From Lujinxingiaceae bacterium (lineage in GTDB: Bacteria; Myxococcota_A; Bradymonadia; Bradymonadales; Bradymonadaceae): a stretch of 64,000 nucleotides of DNA. Below are positions 27,975 through 37,125 of the stretch, piece after piece. The stretch covers positions 1 to 64,000 of the forward strand of contig JACCWM010000058.1 of NCBI GenBank assembly GCA_013697635.1, read 5' to 3'. The translations under genes were made by a program, and so were the position numbers. Each line of letters starts with the position of its first letter. Position 1 is the first letter of the stretch. Below the pieces are notes generated by a model, which saw nothing but the letters and a program-made list of their open reading frames with translations, was not told the DNA's origin and made no database searches.

Positions 27975-29942
27975 ATGGCCGCATTCGAGCTCCCAAAGCG
28001 AGGGCAACGCGGTGAGATTGCCGAGTACGAGGGCCGCCATGTGTGGATGATGCTCTTTTGTATGTTGGCCTTCGTCGTGCTCTTGGGTCGACTGTGGCAG
28101 CTCCAAATTGCTCAGGGCGAGGAGTACCACCAGGCGAGCACGGAGAACATCATTCGCCAGATTGAGATTCGTCCGGCGCGTGGGCGCATTCTCGACCGCA
28201 AGGGCGCGGTCTTGGCCGACAATCGCCCCTCGTTCGACGTGTACATGGTGCCTCATATCTATCTGCGTCATCGCAGCGATGAGACCGTTGATTTGCTCAA
28301 GGAGTACTTGAACTTATCGAGCAGTGAGATCACGCGCCTCGATCGCAACATGCGCACCAATCTTGGAGAGGTCGTGGTGCGCCGTGACGTGACGCGCGCG
28401 CAGGTGGCGATGCTCGAGGAGGACAAGCTGCGATTGCCGGGCATCGAGGTGCGAGCCACGGCCCATCGCTATTATCCGTTGAACACGGTCTCGTCACACT
28501 CGATTGGTTTTGTCGGCGAGGTGGGCAGCGAGGAGCTTCGCGATGTGGAGAAGTTTGGCTATCGGGCAGGCGACTTTATCGGACGCATGGGGCTCGAGCG
28601 CGCCTTTGAGGAGGTGCTGCATGGATCGCCAGGCATCGATCGACGCGTGGTCGACGCGCGCGGTAACCAGCAAGGCGAGGCGCAGACGCGCTTTCTCATT
28701 GGAGACTATCAGTTGGTCAAGCCGATTCCAGGGCGCGACGTGGTCTCGACGCTCGACGCCGATCTGACGCTGATCATCGAGGAGGCAATGCGCAGTTATG
28801 CGGCCGGAGCGGTCGTCGCGCTCGATCCGCGCGATGGAAGCGTGCTCGCCCTCTACAGTAAACCCGGATTCAATCCCAACGCCTGGTCGGGACGGCTGTC
28901 CTCGATTGAAAAGAGTCGCAGCGACAACGATCCCTTTCGACCGATGCTCGACAAAACAGTGAGCGCGTATTTTCCAGGCTCGATTTACAAGATCGTGGCC
29001 TCGATAGCGGCGCTTGGTGAAGGCCTGATGGGCGCCGGTGACCGCGTTCATTGTCCGGGCTACTACCAGTTCGGCGGGCGTCGTTTTCGTTGTTGGAAGC
29101 GAGGCGGCCACGGCTCGGTCAATCTCGAGAAGGCCATGCAAGAGTCGTGTGATGTGTACTATTACAAGGTGGCCGATCTGATGGGCATGGACAAGCTCTC
29201 GGAGTACGCTCACAAGTTTGGCTTTGGTGAGCGCGCCGGGCTGCCTGTGAACAACGAATCGGCCGGGCGAATCCCGACGCGTGAGTGGCATCGCAAGAAC
29301 AGCTCGGAGGGCTACCAGCGTGGTTTTGACCTCAATACCGTGCTCGGTCAAGGCGATACGCTGGTCAGTCCTTTGCAGGCGGCGATCGCTTATGCGGCGA
29401 TCGCCAACGGCGGAGATATTTTTTATCCGCGCATCGTCAAAGAGCTTCGAAATGCCGAAGGTGAGTTGCTCTTCGAGTTTGTGCCGCGGGTTCGAAAACG
29501 CGTCGACATGAAGCCCGAGCATCTCAAGCTGCTGCAAAAGAGTTTGAAAAAGGTCGTGCACGAAGAGGGTGGCACAGCATACCGTGTGCGCCTGGCCGAC
29601 ATCGAGGTGGGTGGCAAGACCGGTACGGCCCAGGTCGCAAAGATCGGCGTTGTGCGCATGGCCAACGCCGACAAGCAGATGATGCTGCGCGACCATGCCT
29701 GGTTTGCCGCCTATGCGCCCTTCAACGCGCCCGAACTCGTCGTGGTGGTCTTTCTCGAACATGCGGGCCATGGCGGCGCGGAGGCAGCGCCGGTGGCGAT
29801 GCGAATCATCGAGGATTATTTCAACCGTGACCGCGTCTCGGCGCTGGGCGTCAAGGTCGGCGAAGAGGCCATGGTTGCGCCGCAGGTGCGGCTTTCGAGC
29901 GCCGCTGAGCTCGAGGCGCAGACTTCACAGGAGGCCGATTGA
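27975..29942 (+). CDS. mrdA: Penicillin-binding protein 2 (elongation transpeptidase)
   Basis: A 655-residue class B PBP that cross-links peptidoglycan in side-wall growth with RodA. One N-terminal membrane segment (WMMLFCMLAFVVLLGRLWQLQI, about 23-44) is followed by the pedestal domain (RPARGRILDRKGAVLADNRPSFDVY) and the transpeptidase domain: SIYK carries the catalytic Ser (about residue 337), SCD is the SxN-type motif (about 393) and KTGT the KTG motif (about 550). All are intact. It overlaps rodA by four bases at the stop, so the two are translationally coupled. Confidence 0.96.
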   Translation: MAAFELPKRGQRGEIAEYEGRHVWMMLFCMLAFVVLLGRLWQLQIAQGEEYHQASTENIIRQIEIRPARGRILDRKGAVLADNRPSFDVYMVPHIYLRHRSDETVDLLKEYLNLSSSEITRLDRNMRTNLGEVVVRRDVTRAQVAMLEEDKLRLPGIEVRATAHRYYPLNTVSSHSIGFVGEVGSEELRDVEKFGYRAGDFIGRMGLERAFEEVLHGSPGIDRRVVDARGNQQGEAQTRFLIGDYQLVKPIPGRDVVSTLDADLTLIIEEAMRSYAAGAVVALDPRDGSVLALYSKPGFNPNAWSGRLSSIEKSRSDNDPFRPMLDKTVSAYFPGSIYKIVASIAALGEGLMGAGDRVHCPGYYQFGGRRFRCWKRGGHGSVNLEKAMQESCDVYYYKVADLMGMDKLSEYAHKFGFGERAGLPVNNESAGRIPTREWHRKNSSEGYQRGFDLNTVLGQGDTLVSPLQAAIAYAAIANGGDIFYPRIVKELRNAEGELLFEFVPRVRKRVDMKPEHLKLLQKSLKKVVHEEGGTAYRVRLADIEVGGKTGTAQVAKIGVVRMANADKQMMLRDHAWFAAYAPFNAPELVVVVFLEHAGHGGAEAAPVAMRIIEDYFNRDRVSALGVKVGEEAMVAPQVRLSSAAELEAQTSQEAD

Positions 29943-31045
29943 AGCGTTCTGAAGGTCTGCGCGGTTTCTTTGAGCGTGTCGATTGGGTGTTGCTCGGTAT
30001 CGTCGTGTTGCTCTCGCTTTTGGGCGTGCTCAATTTGCACAGCGCGGCGTCGACCGTAGGACTGTCGTTTCATCTGGCGCAGTCGCTATGGTTCTTGTTC
30101 GGGGCGGTGATCATCGCGGTTCTGGCCCTGATGGACTATCGGATCTTCGAGCGCTGGGCGTACCTGTTTTTCTTCGCCGTGGTTGGCCTATTGGTTTTGG
30201 TCATGGCGATTGGAACCGAGCTCAACGGCTCCAAGCGCTGGATCAACCTGGGCTTTTTTCACATGCAGCCCTCCGAGCTGCTGAAGATCGCTGTGATCTT
30301 GTTGGCTGCACGCTTTTTTCAGGATCGCAATCAGACGGAATCGTTCTCGATTCGCCAACTTGTCATGCCCTTTGCTTTGGTCGGTGGTGGAGTGATCTTC
30401 GTGCTCAAGCAGCCGGACCTGGGGACATCATTGGTGATCTTGGCGATCTTCATGACGATGGTGCTCTTTGAAGGCGTACGCTGGAGCAGTCTGCTGGTGA
30501 TCGTGTTCGCGGGCTGTATTTCCCTGCCCCTGGCCTGGAACTTCGGACTCAAGGAGTATCAAAAGGATCGCGTCGTCTCTTTTTTGAACCTCGAGGCCGA
30601 CCGTTATGGCCAGTCATGGCAGGTGCGCCAATCGATCATTGCCTTTGGCTCGGGTCGTGTCTGGGGCAAGGGCTATGTCGAGGGCACGCAGGTTCAGCGA
30701 GGGTTCGTACCCGAGCACGAGAGTGACTTTGTTGCGGCCATCTGGGGCGAGGAGCACGGCTTCGTGGGGATGGTTTTCTTGCTGGCGGTCTATCTGGCCC
30801 TGATAGGCTGGGCGCTGCGCATCTCGCATAACGCGCGCGACCGCTTTGGGGCGCACGTCGGCGTCGGCGTGGCGGCGATGATATTCTGGCACACGTTGAT
30901 CAACCTGGGCATGGTCACCGGCCTGTTGCCAGTCGTCGGGCTGACGCTTCCGCTGATGAGCTATGGCGGCAGCAGTCTCTTGACGATGCTCATGGGCATT
31001 GGGCTGTTACTCAACGTAAGCATGCGTCGTGGACCGATGAGCTGA
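29939..31045 (+). CDS. rodA: Peptidoglycan glycosyltransferase RodA
   Basis: A 368-residue SEDS-family membrane enzyme that polymerises lipid II into glycan strands together with PBP2. About ten hydrophobic segments are present, and the SEDS signature is clear in the last third: SFGSGR-type AFGSGRVWGKGYVEGTQ, GFVPEHESDFVAA and EEHGFVG, then LPLMSYGGSS. The likely start is TTG at 29939, with GGAGG (29930-29934) four bases upstream; it overlaps the mrdA stop (29940-29942). It ends the elongasome cluster and converges on a thioredoxin-like gene. Confidence 0.95.
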   Translation: MKRSEGLRGFFERVDWVLLGIVVLLSLLGVLNLHSAASTVGLSFHLAQSLWFLFGAVIIAVLALMDYRIFERWAYLFFFAVVGLLVLVMAIGTELNGSKRWINLGFFHMQPSELLKIAVILLAARFFQDRNQTESFSIRQLVMPFALVGGGVIFVLKQPDLGTSLVILAIFMTMVLFEGVRWSSLLVIVFAGCISLPLAWNFGLKEYQKDRVVSFLNLEADRYGQSWQVRQSIIAFGSGRVWGKGYVEGTQVQRGFVPEHESDFVAAIWGEEHGFVGMVFLLAVYLALIGWALRISHNARDRFGAHVGVGVAAMIFWHTLINLGMVTGLLPVVGLTLPLMSYGGSSLLTMLMGIGLLLNVSMRRGPMS

Positions 31046-31071
31046 CTTCCGGCGCAAAAAGTTGAAGGAAA

Positions 31072-31401
31072 CTACTCGGCAATCGCGCGCTCGAGGAAGC
31101 TTTCGAGGCGGGTGCGCGAGACGGCGCCGACGAGTTGGTCAACAACGGTGCCGTTGATGAAGAGCAGCAAGGTGGGGATAGCCATGATGCCGTAGCTTGA
31201 TGGTGTCTGGGGATTTTCGTCAACGTCGATGCGGGTGAGCTTGATTTTATCGGCATAGTCGCCAGCGAGGGCGTCGAAGATAGGCGCGGCGGCGCGCGCC
31301 GGGCCGGACCAGCTGGCCCAAAACTGCACGACCGTGGGGATGTCGCTGCGCAGGATCTCGGTCTCGAAACTTGCGTCGGTGGCCGGGTTGATGTTGGGCA
31401 T
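31072..31401 (-). CDS. Thioredoxin-fold protein lacking both active-site cysteines
   Basis: A 109-residue protein with the exact size and pattern of thioredoxin. The active-site segment reads WASWSGPARAAAP: S32-G33-P34-A35 stand where thioredoxin has C32-G-P-C35, so it cannot do dithiol redox chemistry. The cis-proline loop is kept (AIPTLLLF, P76), as is the rest of the fold. There is no signal peptide with this start. ATG 31401 is preceded by AAGG ten bases upstream; an open frame to 31458 would add 19 Pro-rich residues. It may act as a binding or chaperone module. It converges on rodA with 26 bases between stops. Confidence 0.8.
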   Translation of the reverse strand: MPNINPATDASFETEILRSDIPTVVQFWASWSGPARAAAPIFDALAGDYADKIKLTRIDVDENPQTPSSYGIMAIPTLLLFINGTVVDQLVGAVSRTRLESFLERAIAE

Positions 31402-31526
31402 GGCGTCGAGACCTTGGGGTGAAATGGGTGGTGGGTCGGGTGCTTCTGCTTGCGGCAACAGTATGAACGAGTAGGGTGCTGGGTCAAGGCGTGATGGTGC
31501 GCCGCAATGTGTGAGGACAGGCGTGC

Positions 31527-33194
31527 ATGGCTGAAGATGCGACGGACAAACAAGTCGGCGAGGAGCAAAACGGTGGCAAGGATCTTCGCAACCTGTTGGT
31601 TCCAGATGTTGAGCGCTGGAAGGCTGACAATGAGGTGCCGATAGCCCGCCTGAGTGAAGTGCACAAGTCTTTTGGGGCGAATCATGTGCTCAACGGGCTC
31701 TCGCTGACCGTGGCGACAGGCAAGATCACGATCATCATTGGGGCATCTGGTTCTGGCAAGTCTGTGTTGATCAAGCATCTCAACGGATTGATTCGACCCG
31801 ATAGTGGCGAAGTAGAGCTCTTTGGGGAGAAGCTCAGCGCGCTCTCGGCCGATGGGTTGGACAAATCGCGAAAGCGCATTGGAACGATGTTTCAAAACTA
31901 TGCGCTCTTCGACTCGATGACGGTTGTCGAGAACGTTGCCTTTCCACTGGTCGAGAACAACGCGATGGGGGTGGACGAGGCCCATGTGCTGGCGCGCGAT
32001 CTGCTTGTCGATCTGGGACTCGAGCAGGCTTTGCAGCAGTATCCATCGACGCTCTCAGGCGGCATGAAGAAGCGTGTCAGCCTGGCGCGCGCGATTGTGA
32101 GCAACCCGGAGATTGTGCTCTTTGATGAGCCGACCACGGGCCTCGATCCGGTGATGATGGAGTTCGTCGACAACATGATCAAGGACATCACCGTTCGCTT
32201 TGGGCTGACGAGTGTGATCATAAGCCACGATCTGGCGACGATCTTTCGTCTGGCCGACTCGATCGCGGTTTTGCACGAGGGGCAGATCATCGCCCAGGGC
32301 TCGCCCGAAGAGATTCGCGCCAACGACGACGAGCGGGTTCAAAAGCTCGTCGGCGGTGCGAGTAAGGCCGATATCGAGGTCGGCGCGGGCGCAAGCGATG
32401 CCAGCGGCGACGACGATGCGCGTGACGCCGTCGTCAAGATCAGCGAGCTGCGCAAAGCCTTTGGCGACGTGACCGTGCTCGATGGCGTTGATTTTGTCGC
32501 GCCCAAGAACAAGCTCACGGTGCTCATTGGTGGTTCAGGATCGGGAAAGAGTGTGATGATGAAGCATATCCTGGGGCTTCTTCGTGGCGACTCGGGAAAG
32601 ATTGAGGTGTTTGGAAAGGATCTACAAACGATGAGTGAGTCCGAGATCCGCGAGTTGCGCACCCACGTTGGGATGCTGTTTCAGCACGCGGCACTCTTCG
32701 ATTCCATGACCGTTCGCGAAAACGTCGCGTTTCCGCTCATCGAGCGTCGTGTGTGCAAGCCTGCCGAAGCTCGAAAGCGCGTCGATAAGCTGCTCGAACA
32801 GCTCAAGCTTACGAGCATTGCCGATTCGAGCACGTTGCAGATCTCCAGCGGCCAGCAAAAGCGCGTCTCCCTGGCGCGCGCGCTCGTCACCGAGCCCCAG
32901 TTGATGATTTACGACGAGCCGACGACAGGCCAGGACCCGCTGATGTCGCGCTATGTCGAAGAAATGATCGTGGAGGTGCAGACGACCTTTGAGGTCACGA
33001 GCATCGTGATCAGCCACGACATGGCCTCGGCGTTTCGCATCGCCGACTACATCGCCATGTTGCACAAGGGCGTGATCATCGCCTCCGGGACGCCGGCGGC
33101 GATTCTCGAAATTGAAGATGAGCGTGTCCATGAGTTCGTCTATGCCGCAGACGTTGCCGAGGCGATTCGAAAGGACAAGGTCGAGCCGACGTGA
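31527..33194 (+). CDS. Fused double ABC ATPase (MlaF-like)
   Basis: A 555-residue protein made of two complete ABC ATPases of the MlaF/Ttg2A type. First half (about 38-278): Walker A GASGSGKS (72-79), signature LSGGM (176-180), Walker B and DEPTTGLDP (196-208). Second half (about 303-548): Walker A GGSGSGKS (335-342), a weak signature ISSGQ (439-443), DEPTTGQDP (463-471). The linker is acidic and low complexity. MlaF powers phospholipid transport between membranes; no MlaE permease or MCE protein is in the window, so its partner is elsewhere. The unequal signatures suggest one weaker site. ATG 31527, ribosome site weak. Confidence 0.85.
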   Translation: MAEDATDKQVGEEQNGGKDLRNLLVPDVERWKADNEVPIARLSEVHKSFGANHVLNGLSLTVATGKITIIIGASGSGKSVLIKHLNGLIRPDSGEVELFGEKLSALSADGLDKSRKRIGTMFQNYALFDSMTVVENVAFPLVENNAMGVDEAHVLARDLLVDLGLEQALQQYPSTLSGGMKKRVSLARAIVSNPEIVLFDEPTTGLDPVMMEFVDNMIKDITVRFGLTSVIISHDLATIFRLADSIAVLHEGQIIAQGSPEEIRANDDERVQKLVGGASKADIEVGAGASDASGDDDARDAVVKISELRKAFGDVTVLDGVDFVAPKNKLTVLIGGSGSGKSVMMKHILGLLRGDSGKIEVFGKDLQTMSESEIRELRTHVGMLFQHAALFDSMTVRENVAFPLIERRVCKPAEARKRVDKLLEQLKLTSIADSSTLQISSGQQKRVSLARALVTEPQLMIYDEPTTGQDPLMSRYVEEMIVEVQTTFEVTSIVISHDMASAFRIADYIAMLHKGVIIASGTPAAILEIEDERVHEFVYAADVAEAIRKDKVEPT

Positions 33195-33201
33195 GGACGG
33201 C

Positions 33202-33540
33202 TCAGGTGGCTTTGGTCCAGCGCTCGGCGTCGCGAAGGTCGTATTTGGCCATGGTTTTGGCGAACTCTTCGCTCAAGTCGATGTCGAGCGAGTTGGCCAG
33301 GGTTGCGACGACAAACAAGATGTCGGCAAGCTCTTCGCCGATGCTGCCCGTGCGCTCGCAGGCCTTCTTGGGCTTGTCGCCGTGGCTGTGGTTGACTTCT
33401 CGGGCGAGCTCGCCGACCTCCTCGGTGAGGCGGGCTAGGTTGGACAAGGGACTGAAATAGCCCTCGTCCCACTGTGAAATCCAGGCGTCAACGCTGGCCT
33501 GGATCTGGGCGAGCGTCGGTGAGGGCGAGGCTGAGCTCAT
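33202..33540 (-). CDS. MazG-like nucleotide pyrophosphohydrolase
   Basis: A 112-residue all-helical protein of the MazG-like family, which hydrolyses NTPs or modified dNTPs to monophosphates and pyrophosphate. The metal-binding pattern EExxE...EELAD is visible: RLTEEVGELAREVNH (about 42-56) and GEELADILFVVATLAN (about 77-92). The size is that of single-domain house-cleaning forms. ATG 33540 follows AAGGAA; the frame is open to 33747, but that extension overlaps the divergent Rieske gene and does not fit the family. It converges on the ABC gene with seven bases between stops. Confidence 0.85.
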   Translation of the reverse strand: MSSASPSPTLAQIQASVDAWISQWDEGYFSPLSNLARLTEEVGELAREVNHSHGDKPKKACERTGSIGEELADILFVVATLANSLDIDLSEEFAKTMAKYDLRDAERWTKAT

Positions 33541-33640
33541 CGGGAAAGTTCCTTGAAAGCGGTTGAGGTTTTGTTCAACGAGTACTTTAATGTTCTTGCG
33601 CGCTGTGTGCGCGTTGGTTCGTATCGTGTGGAGTTTTGGG

Positions 33641-33976
33641 ATGGAAAGAGACGCCAGTTTCGTCAAGGTTGCGCGCGCCGATGATCTGGCCAACGGCCAG
33701 AGCAAGATCGTGTTTCTGGGAATCAAGCGGCTCGCCTTGTTTCGCATCGATGACGTTTTCTACTGCATTCAGAACAATTGCCCGCACGCGGGGGGCTTTC
33801 TGGGCAATGGTACGATCGATGGCTGTGGGGTGCGCTGTCCGCGCCACGACTGGTGGTTCGACCTCAAGAACGGCCAGTGCCGCACCGATCCGCGCTATGA
33901 GGTTCAGACCTATGTGACGCGTGTCGAGGACGGCGACGTTTACATCGACACGGCGACAAGCGGTGGGATCGTTTGA
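33641..33976 (+). CDS. Rieske-type [2Fe-2S] protein (NirD/ferredoxin-like)
   Basis: A 111-residue soluble Rieske protein. Cluster ligands are in CPHAGGFLG (C-x-H, about 48-50) and CPRHDWWFD (C-x2-H, about 66-69), the two boxes of Rieske ferredoxins. Such proteins pass electrons to oxygenases or form the small subunit of nitrite reductase; no such partner is adjacent, so the pathway is unknown. ATG 33641 follows GGAG at eight bases; the longer frame from 33563 is not supported. Confidence 0.85.
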   Translation: MERDASFVKVARADDLANGQSKIVFLGIKRLALFRIDDVFYCIQNNCPHAGGFLGNGTIDGCGVRCPRHDWWFDLKNGQCRTDPRYEVQTYVTRVEDGDVYIDTATSGGIV

Positions 33977-33977
33977 G

Positions 33978-35174
33978 TTAACTCGGAGTCACCATGATCG
34001 TGACGCCGTCGGCAATCGTTTTGGCCAGCGCGCGCGCCTCGTCGGTGGTTTTGGCACGCGCGAGCGCAACGCCCATACGTCGTCCCGGTCGCGTGGTGGG
34101 TTTGGCAAAGATGCGCAGATCACTGCCCGGCGCCTCGAGCGCATCGGCGTCGATGGTGTAGCGCGGCTCACGGCCATGCTCGCCGGCCAGGATCACGTGG
34201 GATGCGGACGGGCTGACGAGTTCGATCGGTGGGATTGGCAAACCGAGGATGGCGCGCACATGCAGTGCAAATTCACTCAAGTGCTGGCTGATCATGGTGA
34301 CCATGCCTGTGTCATGGGGGCGCGGCGAGACCTCGCTGAAGTAGACGGTATTGGCGCAGATGAATAGCTCGACGCCGAAGAGGCCACTGCCGCCGAGCGC
34401 GTCGGTCACGCGCCGGGCGATGTCCTGGGAAGACTCGAGCACGCCCGCTGAGAGCGGCTCGGGCTGCCAAGACTCGATGTAGTCGCCTTTGACCTGACGG
34501 TGGCCGATTGGTGCGCAAAACGAGGTTTTTTCACCGTGACGAATGGTCAAGAGGGTGATTTCAGTATCGAAATCGACGAACCCCTCGACAATCACGCGCG
34601 CCGATCGGCCCCGTGAATTGGCAATGGCGTACTGCCAGGCCTCGATGGCTTTGCTGGCGTCGGTGACCAGCGATTGGCCCTTGCCGCTCGATGACATCAC
34701 CGGCTTGACCACGCAGGGCACGCCGATGCGTGCAACGCCGGCCAAGAACTCCTGCTCGGTGCCGGCAAAGGCATACGGCGAGGTGAGCAGGCCGAGCTCT
34801 TCGGCGGCGAGGCGACGAATGCCTTCGCGGTCCATGGTGAGCTGGGTTGCGCGGGCTGTGGGGATGACGTTGAAGCCCTCGGCCTCGAGCCCGACGAGGG
34901 CCTGGGTGGCGATCGATTCGACCTCGGGCACGATGAAGTCAGGCTTCTCAGCGTGCACCAGGGCGCGCAGGGCGTTTGCGTCTTGCATGTCGATCACGGC
35001 GCAGCGTTGAGCGATCTGCATCGCCGGCGCGCCGGGATAATTGTCGACGGCCACAACCTCGACGCCCAGGCGCATCGCCTCGATGGCCACCTCGCGTCCG
35101 AGCTCTCCGGAGCCCAGCAGCATGAGTTTGGTGGCGCCTGGCGAGTGGGGCGTGCCAATCGATATCGAAGGCAT
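33978..35174 (-). CDS. purT: Formate-dependent phosphoribosylglycinamide formyltransferase
   Basis: A 398-residue ATP-grasp enzyme that makes formyl-GAR from GAR, formate and ATP in purine synthesis. Recognisable stretches are [18 protein letters not shown] near the start, [28 protein letters not shown] (ATP-grasp lid), LFGVELFI and [17 protein letters not shown]. Length is normal for PurT. ATG 35174 follows GGAG at six bases; the open frame beyond it runs into the aldehyde dehydrogenase gene and is not real. The ALDH gene ends 17 bases upstream on the same strand, so co-transcription is likely. The stop lies one base from that of the convergent Rieske gene. Confidence 0.95.
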   Translation of the reverse strand: MPSISIGTPHSPGATKLMLLGSGELGREVAIEAMRLGVEVVAVDNYPGAPAMQIAQRCAVIDMQDANALRALVHAEKPDFIVPEVESIATQALVGLEAEGFNVIPTARATQLTMDREGIRRLAAEELGLLTSPYAFAGTEQEFLAGVARIGVPCVVKPVMSSSGKGQSLVTDASKAIEAWQYAIANSRGRSARVIVEGFVDFDTEITLLTIRHGEKTSFCAPIGHRQVKGDYIESWQPEPLSAGVLESSQDIARRVTDALGGSGLFGVELFICANTVYFSEVSPRPHDTGMVTMISQHLSEFALHVRAILGLPIPPIELVSPSASHVILAGEHGREPRYTIDADALEAPGSDLRIFAKPTTRPGRRMGVALARAKTTDEARALAKTIADGVTIMVTPS

Positions 35175-35191
35175 GTCGAGCTCCAGGTAAC

Positions 35192-36874
35192 CTATCCGCG
35201 AATGGCGTGTGACAGGATATTGACCAGCTTGAAAACCCCCGGACTGCCCTCGAAGTGGAGCAGGCGCGAGGCGATACGGTGGGTATTCTTGTTGGTGATG
35301 AACCAGGCCGGCGTGGGTGCGACACGAAACGGGCCGTAGATCACGCTCTTCTGGGGCTTGTCGAAGAGAAAAGTGTTGTGCACGACGCCGATGCCGCTCT
35401 GGATGTCGTCGAAGGTGTGGCCAGGGTGCGCGCCCCAGGTCGTGACGCCAAGGCCGTAGCTTAGGGCAGGCCAATGATTGACGACGATGCTGCCGTAGCG
35501 AAGCTCGGCGATCGCGCTCTCGAGGGCGGAGCCGAGCTCGCGCTGGGTCTCGGGGTGGATGATGATCGAGGCGCTCAGCGTGCCCCAGACATGGTCGTTG
35601 CAGAAGTTGACGGCGCGACGAAGAAAGTCGAGGGCGTCTTCACCGGGAAGGGCGGTCTCGGCGACGACGCCGCAGAAGGACTCGGTGGTGAAGCAGATGT
35701 TGTCGGTATCGTCGCATTTGACGTCGGGGATCAGCGTCCAGGGAAGCACGCCGGCGCCCTGTCGACCCAGGCGCTCGGCCGTCTCGTTGGCGCCGACAAA
35801 GGCCTCGTAGCGCTCCTCGGCGCCGGGATAATAGGCTACACGCGAGGGAATCGAGCGCAGCGTCGCGCGCACGGCGTCGAGCAGGGCGTCGCGCTGGTTC
35901 CAGTTGTCGTGGTTGATGATCACGCGCGCGGCGTTGCAATTGAAGCCGCCGTTGTTGGCGAGCTGGGTGGAGATGTTGGCTGCCTGAAAGCGCAAATCGC
36001 TCTCGGACCAAGGGCCTGGAACGACGATGATCGGGCTGACGTTGCCCAGCTCGCTTGTGATGCGCTTGTCGACGAGGCGCTCGTCAGCCGCCTTTCGTTT
36101 CTGGCCGGCCTCGCCCACGCCGTAGACGATCGCGTCGTGGGTCTTGTCGCTGCCGGTGATGTGGATCTCGTCGATGAGCTCGTGCTGGCACAGGTAGGCG
36201 CCGACATCGGCGCCGCCGTAGGCCATTTGCAAGTAGCCGGCCTCGATGAACTCGGCAAACGACTCCTCGATGAAGGGGCCGAGGTACTCGTTGACGGGGT
36301 TCATCTTGAGCATGCAGACCTGACCCTCTGCAAAGAGCTTGTAGACGACGTCAAGCGGGCCGATGCTGGCAACGTTTCCGGCGCCAAGCACGAGGGCGAC
36401 CTTGCCGCTGGGCTCATCCTCTTTGTAGAAGACGGCCATCGTGTCAGCGAGCTTGTTGGCGTTGACGCCAGGCTCCATCCAGACCTCGGCGGTGAAGCCC
36501 TGGTACATGAGTTTGTCCCAGGCGCTCATCGGGAAGACGTCGACGACGACCTGGCCGTCGGGGCGCGTGCGCGCGGCGTTGGGTTTGAGCTTGGGCGTGC
36601 CAAAGGCGGCGACGTCTTCGAGCGAGTCCACCAGAAGGCGCAAGTTGCGCACCGTGATCACCGGGCCACCAAGCCACTCCTCACCGACGAGCGGTGAGTC
36701 GGCGGGAATCTTCTTTGCGGCAATGGCGGCGGCGACCTGACGCTCACCGATGGCGATGTTGGTCTCGATGAGCTTCTTGGCCATCTCGATTTTGCGCGCG
36801 ATCGGCAACCGGGCCCATGAGTCTTTGTTGTCGCGCAAGATAGCGATTTTCGCGTCGAGTTCGGCGGTGTTCAT
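35192..36874 (-). CDS. Aldehyde dehydrogenase family protein
   Basis: A 560-residue NAD(P)-dependent dehydrogenase, longer than the usual 480-500 residues. The cofactor-binding region has [36 protein letters not shown] is the second Rossmann segment; [11 protein letters not shown] carries the catalytic Glu; and [12 protein letters not shown] the catalytic Cys. Substrate is unknown. This is a distinct ALDH subgroup (NGGFNC in place of GQxC). ATG 36874 follows a GGGAGCAAG ribosome site. It precedes purT by 17 bases on the same strand, but I see no metabolic reason for the pairing. The next gene upstream on this strand is a lipoprotein ending at 37126. Confidence 0.88.
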   Translation of the reverse strand: MNTAELDAKIAILRDNKDSWARLPIARKIEMAKKLIETNIAIGERQVAAAIAAKKIPADSPLVGEEWLGGPVITVRNLRLLVDSLEDVAAFGTPKLKPNAARTRPDGQVVVDVFPMSAWDKLMYQGFTAEVWMEPGVNANKLADTMAVFYKEDEPSGKVALVLGAGNVASIGPLDVVYKLFAEGQVCMLKMNPVNEYLGPFIEESFAEFIEAGYLQMAYGGADVGAYLCQHELIDEIHITGSDKTHDAIVYGVGEAGQKRKAADERLVDKRITSELGNVSPIIVVPGPWSESDLRFQAANISTQLANNGGFNCNAARVIINHDNWNQRDALLDAVRATLRSIPSRVAYYPGAEERYEAFVGANETAERLGRQGAGVLPWTLIPDVKCDDTDNICFTTESFCGVVAETALPGEDALDFLRRAVNFCNDHVWGTLSASIIIHPETQRELGSALESAIAELRYGSIVVNHWPALSYGLGVTTWGAHPGHTFDDIQSGIGVVHNTFLFDKPQKSVIYGPFRVAPTPAWFITNKNTHRIASRLLHFEGSPGVFKLVNILSHAIRG

Positions 36875-37033
36875 GACTTGCTCCCTGAGACAGAAGTCGA
36901 GATGGACCGGTAGATTGAGAGGGCTCTGACAAATTCGAAATGGGTTCTACCAGATCCAAGCAATCAACGTAAGACCAAGGCGCAAAATTGCGCGAAACGC
37001 GCATTCGACGCAGTTGACTGGCTTCATACGAGA

Positions 37034-37093
37034 AGACCCGACGATCACCTCTAGGAGCGCTTGTCAGCGCTTCTGAGGGTGATCGCCGGGTCT
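37034..37093 (-). terminator. Hairpin terminator after the beta-propeller gene
   Basis: AGACCCG-A-CGATCACC pairs with GGTGATCG-C-CGGGTCT, and an inner GAGCGC/GCGCTTC extends it: a long stem with one mismatch. The minus strand beyond it lacks a strong T run. The region 36875-37125 holds no gene. Confidence 0.5.
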
Positions 37094-37125
37094 GTCAGGC
37101 GGGGTCAGGCCGGTCCAGGCCAAAT

